Assembly: GCA_900550005.1 (NCBI GenBank)
Contig: URQL01000093.1
Location: 1-6,729 of the forward strand
DNA length: 6,729 nucleotides
Direction of reading: 5' to 3'
Source: an uncultured Erysipelotrichaceae bacterium
Lineage (GTDB): Bacteria; Bacillota_I; Bacilli_A; Erysipelotrichales; Coprobacillaceae
Positions 6,301 through 6,729 of the stretch are shown here, piece after piece (positions within the stretch are counted from its first letter, which is position 1; the number at the start of each line of letters is the position of its first letter). The notes beneath the pieces were generated by a model. That model saw only the letters and a program-made list of their open reading frames with translations, ran no database searches and was not told the origin of the DNA. The position numbers and the translations under genes are program-made.

Positions 6301-6729
6301 ATGCAAAGAGAATACAAATCAACTCATCAAAAAACCATTTTATCTTTAGATAGTTTAGCTTTACTTATGTATTGTAGTGAACTAAGTGGTTATCAAGAAA
6401 TTTTGACATATAGTGAATGGAATGAACTTGAAAAAAGTGTTCGTTATTCAAAAATTAGAAAAGTATCTTTTTTACTTACTTTAAGTTATGAACAATTGAT
6501 GCATGACTTAGAAATTAAACAAGAAATTGCTTCTCGTATTGATTCAATGAATAAATATTTACCTAATTTAATTGGAAAATTGCAAGAACTTGAGTTACAA
6601 GGAATTTTTGTCATTACTAAATATGAAGAAATGTATCCTTTACTACTTAAAAAGAAAATGAAAAAAGATGCACCGTTATTTTTATATTATTGCGGAGATA
6701 TTCATTTAATTAATACAACAATGGTCGGT
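6301..6729 (+). CDS. dprA: DprA-like DNA-processing protein, N-terminal part (runs off the window)
   Basis: The frame is open for 143 codons from ATG 6301 to the window end, with AGAGGTGA (6289-6296) as ribosome binding site. The segment GIFVITKYEEMYP (101-113) followed by PLFLYYCGDIHLIN (125-138) matches the entry into the DprA/Smf Rossmann-like fold, where the family has a G-x-x-x-I/V-T...YP...L..P-x-x-L/F-x-x-x-G-D pattern just before its IVGSR nucleotide-phosphate motif. That diagnostic motif would start at about residue 144, outside the window. DprA binds single-stranded DNA and loads RecA during natural transformation; related proteins occur in other mobile-DNA and defence roles. The N-terminal 100 residues (LSLDSLALLMYCSEL, LTYSEWNEL) do not show a clear helix-hairpin-helix and look divergent. 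The family call is fairly firm; the role in competence is inference. Confidence 0.75.
   Translation, partial: MQREYKSTHQKTILSLDSLALLMYCSELSGYQEILTYSEWNELEKSVRYSKIRKVSFLLTLSYEQLMHDLEIKQEIASRIDSMNKYLPNLIGKLQELELQGIFVITKYEEMYPLLLKKKMKKDAPLFLYYCGDIHLINTTMVG

Overview
The window looks like chromosomal DNA of a low-G+C Firmicute. By eye it is about one-third G+C, with AAA/TTA/GAA-rich codon use, AGGAG-type ribosome binding sites and short intergenic gaps. TGA ends two of the genes (the acetyltransferase and plsX) while TGG encodes Trp, so the standard code is in use; this argues against Mycoplasma/Spiroplasma. A compact recG-plsX-rnc run and a gut-type amino-sugar salvage enzyme suggest the Erysipelotrichia/Coprobacillaceae or a related lineage. 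That placement is inference, not proof.

Layout, all on the + strand. (1) Positions 1-101: the 3' part of tRNA-Phe(GAA) with an encoded CCA and a hairpin/T-tract terminator. (2) Positions 114-2579: a promoter, a small GNAT acetyltransferase and, 4 bp later, recG (replication-fork and Holliday-junction helicase). (3) Positions 2591-4322: a promoter at the end of recG, then plsX (acyl-phosphate synthesis for phospholipids) overlapping rnc (RNase III) by 14 bp, closed by a terminator that starts at the rnc stop codon. (4) Positions 4337-6250: a 637-residue fusion of an N-terminal sugar-phosphate nucleotidyltransferase and a C-terminal NahK-like N-acetylhexosamine 1-kinase. (5) Positions 6245-6729: a promoter and the first 143 codons of a dprA-like gene running off the window. 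No gap longer than 80 bp lacks an annotated element.

Most genes are housekeeping: DNA repair/recombination (recG, dprA), membrane lipid synthesis (plsX) and RNA processing (rnc). The item most worth a second look is the fusion enzyme. Its two halves catalyse what should be consecutive steps, HexNAc to HexNAc-1-phosphate to NDP-HexNAc, so one polypeptide may carry a whole salvage route. Secondary observations are the terminator that leaves this gene almost no room for its own promoter, a 10-bp inverted repeat at the seam between its two domains, and three promoters that all rely on an extended -10 element. I found no CRISPR array, mobile element or clearly novel multi-gene system.
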